NCBI RefSeq assembly: GCF_029867415.1
Contig: NW_026705217.1
Coordinates: forward strand, 744,001-808,000
Direction of reading: 5' to 3'
Source: Vicia villosa
Lineage: Eukaryota; Streptophyta; Magnoliopsida; Fabales; Fabaceae
DNA length: 64,000 nucleotides
Every line of letters starts with the position of its first letter. Position 1 is the stretch's first letter. The position numbers and the translations under genes are program-made. Of the stretch, positions 52,626 to 63,856 are shown in pieces. The notes beneath the pieces were generated by a model, which saw only the letters and a program-made list of their open reading frames with translations, did not search any database and was not told where the DNA came from.

Positions 52626-53104
52626 CACTATCGACATATTTGAATTAAAATATTTAAAAAAAAATACACAATCAGCGCGCCAAATTTTATATTGAGGTAA
52701 ATCAAAAGTCGCTCATATGGCAGGGGCAAAAATATTAATAACCCAATTATTTATTTCAAAGAATAACTATATTCACCCTTTATTTAAAAAAGTGATAATT
52801 AAGTATAAATGCGTAAGGCGTTGACATTCTCATATATATCATCAAAAATTAAATATTAGTATTTTTCCTATTAAATCATATTCTTTTTTTCTTCTAAAAA
52901 TATGTTATAAATACTATTTTTTGTATAAAAAAATTACTATCTATATTCTTTAATCTCGTGCATAAAACCTCATTTTAGTTTTTTTATGGGTTTGGCGAGG
53001 GTCATGTTTGATATTATAAAATAATATTATTTGAATAATTTATTGTAATATAGTAAGTAACTTAGTAACTTTTTTAAAATAAAATAAAAAGAAAATAACA
53101 TGTG

Positions 53105-53172
53105 TCTCGTTAAGGCACCTAAGTTGGTAGCTGTATAGGGACATCAAGTGCATGAGTGTTAGTTCGAACCCA
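53105..53172 (+). other. Degenerate tRNA-like sequence next to the Sirevirus LTR
   Basis: CCTAAGTTGGTAG (A-box-like) and AGTTCGAACCC (53161-53171, B-box-like). It could be the head of a SINE, but no tail or target duplication was found. Confidence 0.4.
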
Positions 53173-53220
53173 CGATATTCCACTTGTTCATCTTTAATTA
53201 GGCGAATTCCAATCACTAGG

Positions 53221-54664
53221 TGAAGGTGCGTGAACAAAAATAACACAGTTATTTTTATTCTGGTTCACTGTTAAGGAAGTTACTCCAGTCCATTCGCCAA
53301 GGTGATTTTGCCTTATCAACAAGGACTTAATCCACTATAACAAAACTGGTTATAGAACCACAATAAATATTACCTATCAATATTGTAAACCACAACAAAG
53401 ACTAACTTTCACTTGTTGCAAACCACAAAGTCTAAATGTCAATGTCTTTTTGGGAATTCTGACTAAAGCTCTGGTCTCTTAATGAACCTTCAACTTTACT
53501 CATTGAATACAAAGGTTTGTGTTTACAGAGTTGCTTCTTGGCAAATTACACAAATTTGAAATACAATCAAATAATACAATCAAATTCGAACAAAATCTCA
53601 CTTGCTGATAAATGTTCCCTTACTTATAAAACTATACAAAGAAATTATCAGCGTGATTTTAGCAGCGTTTTAGCATAAGTTTTGTAAAGTTGATAAATGT
53701 TCTACTTTGCCGTCTCTTTTTTATATATTTGTCACACTTTTCTAATCTTCCAAGTCTTCATTTTATAGCTTAAGAAAAGAAGTTTATTGAAGGGTAGAAT
53801 TAGAATATTTAATTCCAGCTATATTATTCCAACGGTCAGTGAGAGAGTGATAAACAATACTATACAGTACTACTGACTGAACGCCACCCTATTTGGGTAG
53901 TGGAATAGTAGATACCGCTTACTATTTCCTCACGTGAATCCAAATCTGAACTTTATCTTATAATATTCAAAGGCTTTAGATAAAAAGATGTTGAAGCATG
54001 TTTAGAAGGATCAAAATATTGAGTTACTAGAACCTAAGTTTTCAGAGTCTTCGGAACTTGTTCAAACAAAACCTTATCTTCAGAGTCTTCAACACATGGT
54101 CTTCAAATCTTCAAAGCCTGAGTCTTCGGAGTCTTCAGAATTTGTTAATCTAAAACCTTGTCTTAAAAACTTCAGCACTTGGTCTTCAAATTGTTAGAGC
54201 CTAAGTCTTCAGAACATATTCATCCAGAACCTTGTCTTTAAAACTTCAGCACTTGGTCTTTAGAAGTTTTGTCTTCAGAATATTCAAAACTTGTTCTTCC
54301 AAAACCTTGTCTTCAGAGTTTCCAGAACTTGGACAACAAAATCTCAGAGCTAGAGGAGGCCTTAAAAGCTCTTTCATGAGAGTCTTGTTCAGAAGCTCTA
54401 TCACTAACGTTCATCAGAACCGTTGTTATAGAAGCATTATAGAACTTTACTGAATCTATAAACACGCTTGTTTCTTCCAGAGATCAGAGTGTGTTAAGTT
54501 CATAATCTGATAACGTCACACACCTTTTCTTTAGAGGTAGAACCTGTTAGCAAAATCTACACACTAGACATAAACCATTATAGTACTAAATTGCTCTCTA
54601 AGATATCATGTAATGCTATTATCAAAACATAAGGCCAGATGCAAAGCCAAATCTTGTTCTTACA
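53221..54664 (-). repeat. 3' LTR of the Sirevirus-like element
   Basis: 1444 bp with TG/CA ends, same family as the solo LTR at 7524-9444 (both begin TGTAAGAAC/TGTTAGAAC-like on the minus strand and end similarly). An internal run of TCTTCAGA-type repeats (54020-54330) is present. Confidence 0.75.
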
Positions 54665-54681
54665 ATCTCCCCCTTTTTTAT
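54665..54681 (-). other. Polypurine tract of the Sirevirus-like element
   Basis: AAAAAAGGGGGAGAT on the minus strand, immediately before the LTR. Confidence 0.8.
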
Positions 54682-55529
54682 GATGACAAATCCATGTATT
54701 TTGATTAACAATTTATACTAGGTTTAAATCACATAAAACAAATTCAGAGTTAGCTAAGCAACCCCCCCTGAGAATGATACTCTCAAAATTCGTTTAAGCT
54801 TATACAAAGGCTCCCCCTGAACTCAAGACTTACAAAATAATTTTGAAGTATAAGAGAGGTAGTGGGAAAGGAATACTTCCTTATTTATAATTCCATTAGA
54901 GTTTGACTATATATGTTTAGTTTTTCATCTTAGATCCTGACTTGCTATCAAAATATAATGAATTGACAGATACTGGTTGAACCTTGTTAATAACCTTGTT
55001 GGTAAAACCTGTTTATGAATATGCATTAAGCTTCAGAGTGAAATATTTGCTAAGCTTTAGAGCGAAATATACGCCAAGCTTCAGAGCGAGGTTCTTAGAT
55101 CTTTTATTATGTTCATAACATTTGAACTTTCTGGATTTTAAGATCTTGAATAGTCTTCTGACTTTCTTCCAGTGTTTTGCATGTCTATAAATTTCAATGA
55201 ACTTTTGCAAAGTTCCTCAGTCAAACATGTTAGACGCAAAAATATATTATATCATTTATGGGAAAGATCTTAAGAGAATAGATATATCAAAAACATGTTT
55301 TACTTCTCCCCCTGTGTTAGAAATCAAAAAGAATTTAACAACATAACCAAAAAAGATAACACTTCATTGATTAGTCTCAGAAAGTACGTAATTTGCATAA
55401 AACAAAAGAAGCTGGGGTCCAAAAGAACAAAGGTAAAACAAAACAAGGCTAAGATTTTCCAGACATATTCCAGGAGATCTCTTGTAGTATCTTCAAAATC
55501 CAAGTGCTTAATGTTTGTTGTTCTTCATG
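54682..55529 (-). other. 3' untranslated part of the Sirevirus-like element
   Basis: Non-coding sequence between the envelope-like relic and the LTR. Several further C-rich runs on the plus strand (near 54760, 54810 and 55305) would be extra polypurine tracts on the element's strand, as described for Sireviruses. Confidence 0.5.
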
Positions 55530-56973
55530 CTACTTTTCTTCTTGCGTAAGCTTATGCCTGACAAAGGCCTTCTCAATTCTAAACTCTTCCATAGATTGTT
55601 GAAGTAGAGCACACACATCACTAGAGCCAGATGCAGGTACTTTCTCCACACCAGAGGTATCACCAACTAACCGCTCAAAAGAAATCTTAGCCTGAGTGAG
55701 ATCTTGTTGATCAGAAGCAGGCTCTTCAGGAGTGGGAACTTCTAGAGCAGGTAGATAATGCATTGGAGGAGTAGGAGCAGGCTGGCACACAATAAACTCA
55801 GCATTCATTTTCCTTATAACTTCCTTAAAGTATAAGAGCTGAACTTCATAAGCGTTGAAGTGCATCACTTGCTTGAAGTCATTCTAGAGGAAGTCGGTCT
55901 CTTATAGACTCAACCCTTCAGAAGAAGCATCTACAAAGATATGCATACGATCTACAACCTCATATTCAAAATTGAGTAATAATTCATCAGAGGGAGGTGG
56001 AAGTATGTTGGTTCGAAGAAAGAAGGGATTGTAAGAGTGGAGTAGGGATATGAGTTTCTATCAGGAGCAACAATGATTCTGAGAATTTATTCTTTAGAAT
56101 ATTGAACTAGTTCCATATATTCAAAGTTGGTTAGTGAGTCGTCTAAAGCGGTGATAGGTTCATCTATGTAAGAAGAGAGGATGAGGTTTTGTTGTTGGAA
56201 TTATAAGTTGTTTGTGGTGTTTGAGGGTTGTTTAGGAGACAACGGAGAGGCTTCAGAAAGCATTGCTTCAGAGGAATCCATTTTTTAAATAATTTTGTTA
56301 CCATTTCTTCTTGATGATGTCTACAAGGTATCCGAATAATATTGTTGGCAGGGTGAGCTTTTCTCCAGTAGTAATGAAATATAATGCATACTTCTGATCC
56401 ACCTCAAAAAAATCTAGAGCGTTTGAGGAACCTCTGGGTTGTACACAACCTCGAATAATTTTAAACTAGATTCTTAGATTCATGGGAAGATCAAAGGTAC
56501 GAACAAAATATTCTCTATTTAAAAAGATGAGAGGACTGATCTCAAGCATTTTTTTGTGCACAAGCAATCCCACTTGCTTTCCTAATAGCAGATGCATAGC
56601 CGAAACACCTAACTCCTTCTCCATCATGTTGAAGAAGTTTTGCAATGTCCTTTTCAGAAATACATATGTCTTTTCCCAAGACTTTTGAACAAATGTAACC
56701 ACCTAAAGAGATAAACGCATGAATATAAAAATCTTTGACCAGATCAAGATAAATTGAACCTTTTAATCGATCAAAAAAGGTTTCCCATCATTAAGTCTTC
56801 AAGACACTAGTGAATTCGTACCCATTAACTTTTAGATTATCGAAATCCACTCGTATCTCGTAGAGAACATATAGTTGTTCAACCGTAATGGAAAGATGAA
56901 TTTCTGAGTCTTGAGGAGACAAAGAACCTTTAAAAGACATTTGAGAATTTGCAACTTGTTGTTGTTGAGACAT
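55530..56973 (-). pseudogene. Envelope-like / putative plant transposon protein relic
   Basis: A minus-strand relic starting with a Gln-rich MSQQQQVANSQM leader, followed by NLKVNGYEFTSVLKT and, after an in-frame stop, a FFDRLKGSIYLDLVKDFY block (about 56790-56720) and ISLGGYICSKVLGKDICIS (about 56715-56655). These resemble the ORF found downstream of pol in legume Sirevirus-like elements, often annotated as putative plant transposon protein. A second open part at 55868-55530 has a Pro-rich segment and a charged C-terminal part. Stops break the frame in several places. The role of this ORF is not established even in intact elements. Confidence 0.55.
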
Positions 56974-56999
56974 TGTTGAAAATGAACAGAAACATGAAC

Positions 57000-57452
57000 A
57001 AGTTTTTTAGGGTTTGAGAGACTTTAGGGCTCAAAACACGAAAGTGTAGGGTAATAGTAGCGAACATGTATGAAGTGGAGTGAGTGGGTTTTAAATACAG
57101 TTGACATTGATGACAAAAGCTTGAATAGTGCAAAACAATATGACATGGGGTAAAGCGAATAGATTTTAACCTAATCCTAAAAAGAAAAATTTGTTTCACA
57201 ATACGTCACATCAAAGGAAAACGAGCTTTACGACAAGACAACTTTCTTTCGCTAAGTCACTAATCTTTCACTATCCTGACAACTCATTAATGAAGTAAAT
57301 TCTTCAATTTCCTAAGGACATAAGTTTTTTCAAAAAGAGAAAGATTCTAAACTTGGAAGATTCTAATACATGAGAACTTCACTTTTCAAAAGCCTCACAT
57401 CTCATAAGCGAGACAACGTAAGAAGATACGTACCACATATTCTCTCAAAGAG
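57000..57452 (-). other. Non-coding stretch where RT/RNase H should be
   Basis: No reverse transcriptase or RNase H motif is visible between the RT stub and the envelope-like relic. About 1.5-2 kb of expected pol is absent. Confidence 0.5.
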
Positions 57453-57728
57453 TTAATTTAGTTCTTCTCGTAATCCTAAAATCCACTTTGTGTTTAGAAG
57501 TGCTTCATCTACAGATGTTGGTTCTATGAGGGACACCAAACCCAAAAGAGTCTCTTTAGATGGTTTGAACGAGGGTCTTGTTTTAACTAGCTCAGTCTTA
57601 TCACCCAGAGTCAATTCTTCAGAATGTGATGGTCTAGATATGTGCTTCCTCGGAAGGTTTATACTGCAACAACATCTGGTTGAACATCTCCAGAGTCTTC
57701 TACCTCTTGTTCTTCTGCAGCAGCTCAA
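57453..57728 (-). pseudogene. RT N-terminal stub, copia type
   Basis: The minus-strand frame contains TRPSFKPSKETLLGLVSLIE and EALLNTKWILGLREELN, the lead-in to the copia RT domain (normally a D-W--AM-EEL block). It stops there, and catalytic motifs are absent. The frame differs from that of the integrase, so a frameshift lies near 57715. Confidence 0.65.
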
Positions 57729-58620
57729 TTAGCTTCACAACCCGAATATGTAATCTCCAGATCTTAAATTTCTCAACTATCTTTGACTTTGCAGGGTCAA
57801 GCTTATCTTTAAATCTAACATGAATTGATTCTTCAACAATACGTGTCTCAGTTTTATATAACCTATAGCCTTTTAAGCATTCACAATATCCTAGCATGAT
57901 ACATTTCAGTGCTTTAGAATCAAACTTGTTAAGATTATCCTTAGTATTCAGAATAAAATAACTACATCCAAATGAATGGAAATATGAAACATTGGGTTTC
58001 TTATTCTTCCACAATTCATAAGGAGTCTTACCCAAAATAGGTCTGATAGAGATTCTATTTTGAATGTAACAAGCTTTGTTAACAGCCTCTGCCCAAAAGT
58101 TCTTTGCCATGTCAGTTTCATTGATCGTGGTTTTGTCCATCTCTTGCAAAGTCCTATTATTCCTTTCTAGAACCCCATTTTGTTGTGGAGTTATAAGACA
58201 GGAGAAATCATGGGAAATGTCATTCTCATCAAAAAGCTTCTCAAACTGTTTGGTTTTTAATTCGCCATCATGATCACTTTTAACGCTGAAAATTTTAGAG
58301 TATTTCTCATTTTGCACTTGAGTACAAAAGGTGGTGAACAAAGAATGTGACTCATCCTTGTGTCTACAAAATTTAACCCAAGTCTATTGCTTATAATCAT
58401 CAATAGTGACTAATCCATACTTCTTACTACTGATAGAAGCAGTTTGCACTGGTCCAAACAAGTCAATGTGCAGAAGCTCAAAAGTCCTAAAGGGAGAAAC
58501 AACATTTTTAACCTTGAGCGAGGTTTTAGAAAACTTGCTTTACTGGCATGCTTCACAAAGAGCCTCGGTAGAAAAATTCAGATTAGGCAGGCCTTTAACT
58601 AAATTAAGCTTGTTCAGCTA
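57700..58620 (-). pseudogene. Copia integrase core relic
   Basis: After the GAG-pre-integrase-like lead (LLHIDLFGPVQTAS near 58460), a stop at about 58385 precedes an open frame (58341-57700). It holds VKSDHDGELKT (second catalytic Asp region), TPQQNGVLERNNRTLQEM (normally T-Q-NG--ERKN, with the catalytic Glu), FWAEAVNKACYIQNR and a GKTPYELW block, then the C-terminal KCIMLGYCECLKGYRLY segment. The domain is well preserved apart from in-frame stops and a frameshift downstream. Confidence 0.75.
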
Positions 58621-58926
58621 AGAGATCTTTCTCATGCTGACATGGTCCAATCGTCTATGCCAAGTCCATTGCTCTTCGTTAACAAACATAAGACATTTTA
58701 TGTTCTACTCTTTAAGATCGGAAAGTCTAATCTTATGGATATTGTTTTCCTCTTGCCATTGAATAGGATAGAGCCATCCTTTTAACTAACAACTTTACAA
58801 GAGTTTTGATTAAAGATAGTATCATAACCATTGTCACTTAGTTAACTTATGGACAGTAAGTTATGCATTAATCCTTCAACAAGCAAAACATTAGTAATGG
58901 AAGGAAGATAACCATTACCAATTGTA

Positions 58927-59132
58927 CTGGAGTCAATGATCTTCCCTTTTTGATCACCTCTGAAACCTACGACGCCTCTAGGCTTAAGCTCTAGGCTTTG
59001 GAACATATGCCTTAATCCCGTCGTGTGTGGTCTGGAGTCAATGATCTTCCCTTTTTTATCACCTCTGAAACCTACGACGCCTCTAGGCTTAAGTTATAGG
59101 CTTTGTAACATATGCCTTAATCCCGTCGTGTG
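58927..59132. repeat. Tandem duplication, 105-bp unit, in copia pol
   Basis: Two adjacent units starting CTGGAGTCAATGATCTTCCC at 58927 and 59032 differ at about six positions. The unit is exactly 35 codons, so the duplication kept the reading frame. Confidence 0.85.
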
Positions 59133-60197
59133 TCTCGAGCAGCCAAAGTCCAGGTACCATGACTGGTGTCTTAACTTTACTGGTAAGTATATCTGCAACA
59201 TAGATTATTTGTTTCTTAGGTACCCATAACTTATTGGGTCATTTCTTGCTAGTTCTCCTAGAGTTTCTGACAACTTTAGGTTTAGGAGCAAAACAAATAC
59301 ATTTGCAGGAATTAAAGCAAAAGTTTTTAGCTATTGTTTTTGCCTTTGGTTTAGGAGAAGGTGTCTCCTTAGGCACAAACCAGCATAAACAAAATGAGAG
59401 TGAAGCACATTTGGTTTAACTTCTTATTCAGAATCAGATTCTTCGTCAGAATCATAACCAATGCCTTTGGTCCCGTTTCTGCTCACGTCATAGATCATCG
59501 AAGCCAACATGCTTTTACCTATGACATCATCAGTGCTTTCAGAAGCTTTTGGAGAAATTTCTTTCTCAAGTTTAGAACTCATACATTTAAGAGTGAAGTT
59601 TTCATCCTTAAGATAAATGTTTTCTTCATTTAAAATGGAGAATTCTCCCTTAAGCTTACTGTGTTATTCAGAAACAAATTTGTGGACCTTTTTCAGTTCT
59701 TTGAATTTGATATGAAGTTCCTGATGCTTTTCAAGAATCTCAAATAAAGAATAAGTTAAATCAGATCGAGATATGTCAGAAAATACCTTATTGATGTCTG
59801 AGTTTGATTCAGATTTAGCTCATGGATGGATCTCTTCACCGAATCCTCTAATCTTGGCCATCAACGCCACATTAGCTTGCTCTTCTTCGGAGTCATCTTC
59901 TGAAGAATCAAAACTATCCCATGTTGCCATAAGCCCTTTCTTCTTGTCTTTGAAGAACTTCTTATTAGGATTCTCCTTATGTAGATTTTAACACTCGTTC
60001 TTGTAATGGCCTGACTCTTTGCACTCATAGCCGGTAACTTTTTTGCTGCTACCAGACTTCCTTAGCCCATAAGTAGACTTTAAGCGACCAGCTGTCCTTC
60101 TAGCTCCTCTAAACTTGTTGCCTTGCTTCTTTTTTCATAGTTGGTTGACTCTTTTGGAAAGAAGCAATAACTCGTCTTCATCTTCATCCGAATTTTC
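59133..60197 (-). pseudogene. Gag C-terminal and protease region of the Sirevirus-like element, eroded
   Basis: A zinc knuckle YECKESGHYKNEC near 60035-59995 keeps Cys-His-Cys but has lost its first Cys. It is followed by a stop and, further on, by LMATWDSFDSSEDD and an acidic EEEQANVALMA stretch that usually follow the knuckle in Sirevirus-like gag. Several stops are present; no protease motif was confirmed. Confidence 0.55.
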
Positions 60198-60686
60198 TTA
60201 TGAGTCTTCCTCCTCTTTAGCTTGAAGAGGTTTAGTCTTTTTAGACTTTCGAACACCATTTAGAGCAATAAATTTTCCTCTTTTTTGAGGTTCATATTGT
60301 TCCAGCTCTGTCTCATGACTTCTTAAAGAACTAACAAGTTCTTCAAGAGAGGTGTTGTTCAAATCTTTGGCAAGTTTGAGTGCTGTTACCATTGGCCTCC
60401 ATTTGGTTGGCAAACTTCTGACAATCTTCTTCACATGATATGAAGTACAATGGCCTTTATTCACGACTTTAAGACTTGTAACAAGAGTTTGAAACCTTAA
60501 GAAAATGTTCTCAATAGTTTCATCGTCTTCCATCTTAAAAGCTTCATATTTTTTATTTAAGGCAAAAGCCTTGGTCTCCTTTACTTGAGCATTGCGTTCA
60601 TGAGTCATTATCAAGGAATAAAATATAGACTTATCAGAGTCTCTATTTGTTATCTTTTCATACTTCATATAAGAAATCGCATTCAA
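60198..60686 (-). pseudogene. Gag (UBN2-type) of the Sirevirus-like element, 5'-truncated
   Basis: A 162-codon open frame on the minus strand matches the middle of copia gag: an AFALNKKYEAFKMEDDETIE segment, FLRFQTLVTSLKVVN, KKIVRSLPTKWRPMV and LEELVSSLRSHETELE. The first 80-100 residues expected in this family are missing; a stop precedes the frame a few codons upstream. Confidence 0.8.
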
Positions 60687-60790
60687 CAGAGCTATTTTTT
60701 ATACGTGGATGACAAAAAACTGTTGGATGCATCTGTAGTATGGATCCTCTGCACTTATATGTAGGGATATTATAATGTGTTAAAAAGGTT

Positions 60791-61080
60791 TTAGAAGGAC
60801 TGAAACTCCTTTTGAATAGTCGGCCGAAGATTAAAACGGTCAGTCCAAAAGAATTTTAATTTTTTTTAATGTTATTATTCATTAAGATTCATCTGTATGC
60901 ATTGGTAAGTTAAATTTTGTTATATATACCTTTAATCAATTTTTTTAAATTTTTACTTAAAGTTTTTAACAAAATTCAATGTACATAAAAAATGAATATA
61001 GTTATAAAAAAATTATAATTTTCACAAGCTAAAATATAAAGAAGTGTGTCCAGATGCACTAGTAAAATCGGGTATGTACC
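60791..61080. other. Upstream region of eL43
   Basis: AT-rich sequence separating the copia remnant from the ribosomal protein promoter. No further element recognised. Confidence 0.4.
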
Positions 61081-61081
61081 C

Positions 61082-61132
61082 GGCCCACCCACACGGATCT
61101 CTATAAATACAGCCAAATAGAATTTAGGGTTT
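61082..61132 (+). promoter_or_regulatory. eL43 core promoter: site II-like motif, TATA box, telo-box
   Basis: GGCCCA (61083-61088) is a site II-like element, CTATAAATA (61101-61109) a TATA box, and TTAGGGTTT (61124-61132) an inverted telo-box. The pairing of site II and telo-box close to the transcription start is the common arrangement of plant ribosomal protein genes. The pyrimidine-rich TTCTTTGCCTCTTCCTTTCC that follows is the probable start region, some 70 bases before the ATG. Confidence 0.75.
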
Positions 61133-61203
61133 CTTTGCCTCTTCCTTTCCATCGCTGCCACTTCCTAGCTCTAATCTTACAGCGCCTCCATTCTCTGTAA
61201 AAA

Positions 61204-62275
61204 TGGTACTTTTTCTCTCTTCCTCTTTTGATTTCGATAATCGTCATTCAACTCAAAACATCTCTTTCGTTTTTTCAATCTATAAAGAATTACAGATATA
61301 AAGATATACTAGAGGAAACTAAGTATTGTTGAACCCTTCCTCCTTTCAGATTTCCGATTTTCAAGTATTCTTTAACTTGTTTTTATATTTCATCATTGTA
61401 TGTGATGCTGAATTTTTAACGTTTTTGCAGACTAAGAGAACAAAGAAGGCTGGAATTGTTGGCAAATATGGTGTGTCTTCTCGCTTTAATTATAGTGAAA
61501 TCTGATTAGTTTCTCGCATTTCAGTTATTGTTATTTGCTTGTTATTATATTCTTCAACGTTTTGGACGGGTTTGTTTGTGATAGGATGATTAGAGATCTA
61601 TACATTGCTGTTGAGATCTGAATTAATAATTTACCTGCTATAGCTTAGTGAATTTGGACAAGCCACCATTGTTTTGCAACACACTAGTGTACTGTAATTT
61701 TAACAATCTTCTATTTTTCTTCAATCTGAAATCAACAACATTGATTTATTAAGTTTTTAAGAGAGCATTTGTTGATATGTGACTATATGAATAGCTTATT
61801 TTGTTTGTTTTATTATATTAGGAACCCGTTATGGTGCTAGTCTCAGGAAACAGATTAAGAAGATGGAGATCACGCAGCATAGCAAGTTTTTCTGTGAATT
61901 TTGTGGAAAGGTAGACCATACGTTATTTCTGTATGTATTTTTTTAAATTACATATCCTCTGCCAACTACCTAAGCATTAACTTTGGTGGGTTAAATGCTA
62001 CGTTTTAGAAATGTGGTGTTCTGATGATCAATTGCTTTTGCAGTATGCTGTGAAGAGAAAAGCTGTTGGAATATGGGGATGCAAGGATTGCGGCAAAGTG
62101 AAAGCAGGAGGAGCTTACACTTTGAAGTATTTTTTTATTCCCTTTTTTGGATGTTTTACATTTCAAGTTTGAAAGGCAGCCTACTTGACATTGTTATTTC
62201 TTTTTTGACAGCACTGCTAGTGCCGTTACTGTTCGGAGCACCATCAGGAGGTTGAGGGAACAGACTGAAAGTTAA
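61204..62275 (+). CDS. RPL37A: 60S ribosomal protein eL43 (L37a), five exons
   Basis: Small zinc-binding protein of the large cytosolic ribosomal subunit. Exons: 61204-61206 (the ATG alone), 61431-61470, 61822-61910, 62044-62126 and 62212-62275. All introns have GT...AG borders and the phases join to 93 codons including TAA, giving the usual 92 residues. The protein begins [20 protein letters not shown], and the C2-C2 zinc ribbon uses Cys39, Cys42, Cys57 and Cys60 (CEFC and CKDC). It ends in a [16 protein letters not shown] tail. A first intron directly after the start codon is typical of this gene in plants. No defect seen; the promoter elements upstream support expression. Confidence 0.96.
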
Positions 62276-63024
62276 GCATTTAGCTTTTGCTTGATGCTCT
62301 AGTTTCTTTTAATTAAGTTTAGTTGAATTTCTGAGGAATTTGTACTCCAATTAAACTTTAATTTTGAGTTCTATCCGAGATAGTTAACTTTAATTGTTTG
62401 TGCAACTCTTTATGGTGGAGCAAATACATTTGTTGTTTCCTTTTCATTATCTTCAAATGCCTTTTAGTTTCTTTTGATGCTTTTCAAACTAAAGATTAGC
62501 TCACCCTGTGGTTATAGGCCTGTGTTTTGTTGTTTTAATGAGGGCACATTAGTATTCTAATATGGCCTTTGATTGTGTTCTGCATAGAGCCTGTGTTTTT
62601 TGTGGTTTCAAAGAGGACGCATAAGCATTTTGCAGAGTTTATATACCTGTGATTTTTTTGGCTTTGATTGCATTCCATTTACGTAGATGTTACCCAAATT
62701 TAACATAGTGGAAACTCATATATATAGATTATCTACCTAATCACTTGTAGCTCAGATACAAACCAACATATACAAATGCATACATAACAGACTCCCTGCA
62801 TAAAGTATTATTGTAAATAAGCACTGTAGCATTTGATTTGGCACATACTGTTTGGCAGCCCGGCCATCCTTGAGTATTCATAATTAATGCTTTTCAAGCA
62901 GCTTCAACTTTGGTTTAAAAGGTATCTATCATATAAAACCCCAGCTGAATATTTGTTAAATTCTTTTCGTCTTGCCTTTAGGATCCCCGATGAAAAAAAA
63001 CAAAATTCACCTTCGTGCAAAACA
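62276..63024. other. 3' UTR and flank of eL43
   Basis: No further gene recognised. Two short similar blocks around GCCTGTGTTTT (62518 and 62588) hint at a local duplication. Confidence 0.45.
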
Positions 63025-63151
63025 TGATTGAGCCTCTCTCACTCACATTTTCTTATTTAGTCAACTGTCTCTTTTGGTTGGTTTGAGCAAGCCTTTCTCA
63101 CCCATATTTTCTTATTTAGTCAACTGTCACTTTTTGTTGGTTTGAGCAAGT
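63025..63151. repeat. Tandem duplication, about 64-bp unit
   Basis: Two units share CTCAC(C)CATATTTTCTTATT-like sequence, TTAGTCAACTGTC and GTTGGTTTGAGCAAG, with scattered differences. Confidence 0.8.
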
Positions 63152-63298
63152 CCACACAGCTCTGCCTTACTTCAACCGAGTTATTTTTCAGGAAAATTAT
63201 TTCAGAATATTTGTGTTGGCAGAATTTTCATATATATTGTATGTGACTTCGATAAAAGCGCCAAAGCTTGCATAAGCCTGCATTTTGTTTGGAGTATG

Positions 63299-63365
63299 GA
63301 GAGTTAGTTAGAGTTTATTAAATTGATGGTAGTGCAAGCAATTTAACAAACTCTAACTAACTCTA
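63299..63365. repeat. Short inverted repeat (hairpin)
   Basis: GAGTTAGTTAGAGTTT pairs with AAACTCTAACTAACTC across about 35 bp. It may be a MITE remnant; no TSD is clear. Confidence 0.6.
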
Positions 63366-63366
63366 C

Positions 63367-63389
63367 ATTATTATTATTATTATTATTAT
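63367..63389. repeat. (ATT)n microsatellite
   Basis: About seven ATT units. Confidence 0.85.
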
Positions 63390-63413
63390 AATCAAATATT
63401 TTCTTTTTAGGTT

Positions 63414-63537
<124 letters not shown>

Positions 63538-63710
63538 TCTTACTTTATTGTGTAATTTACATAATTACTATTAATAACTTTCTCACAACTTTCTATTACT
63601 AACTTTCACATAACGTGTTTTTTTTTTTAAAATTAAATTTAAATAATAAAGATAGACTTATATTTTCTCAGGACGGGCTGCCATCCAGAAATTATTTATG
63701 AAAAAACAAA

Positions 63711-63856
63711 ATTTTCTCATTAACAACCTCTTGTCATTAACAACCTCTTGTCATTAACAACCTCTTGTATTCCAAGTAATACACAATACAATTTTCTCAT
63801 TAACAACCTCTTGTCATTAACAACCTCTTGTATTCCAAGTAATACACAATACAATG
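63711..63856. repeat. 17-bp tandem repeats inside a duplicated block
   Basis: CATTAACAACCTCTTGT occurs three times in a row, then the block TATTCCAAGTAATACACAAT, then the 17-bp unit twice more and the same closing block. The higher-order duplication is recent, since copies are identical. Confidence 0.9.

Larger units (their letters stand above)
53221..60790 (-). mobile_element. Truncated Sirevirus-like copia retrotransposon
   Basis: On the minus strand the order is gag (60686-60198), a degenerate zinc knuckle near 60040-59995, integrase (about 58620-57700), an RT stub (57728-57453), an envelope-like relic (56973-55530), a polypurine tract and the 3' LTR (54664-53221). Integrase before RT is the Ty1/copia order, and an envelope-like ORF before the 3' LTR is characteristic of Sireviruses such as soybean SIRE1. 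The 5' LTR, the first part of gag and most of RT/RNase H are missing. The right-hand limit, near 60.7-60.8 kb, is approximate and lies only about 300 bp from the eL43 promoter. Confidence 0.75.

Noticed and set aside
63711..63856. CRISPR-like array
   Set aside because: Repeats are adjacent 17-bp units without unique spacers, in a plant nuclear context; it is an ordinary tandem repeat.
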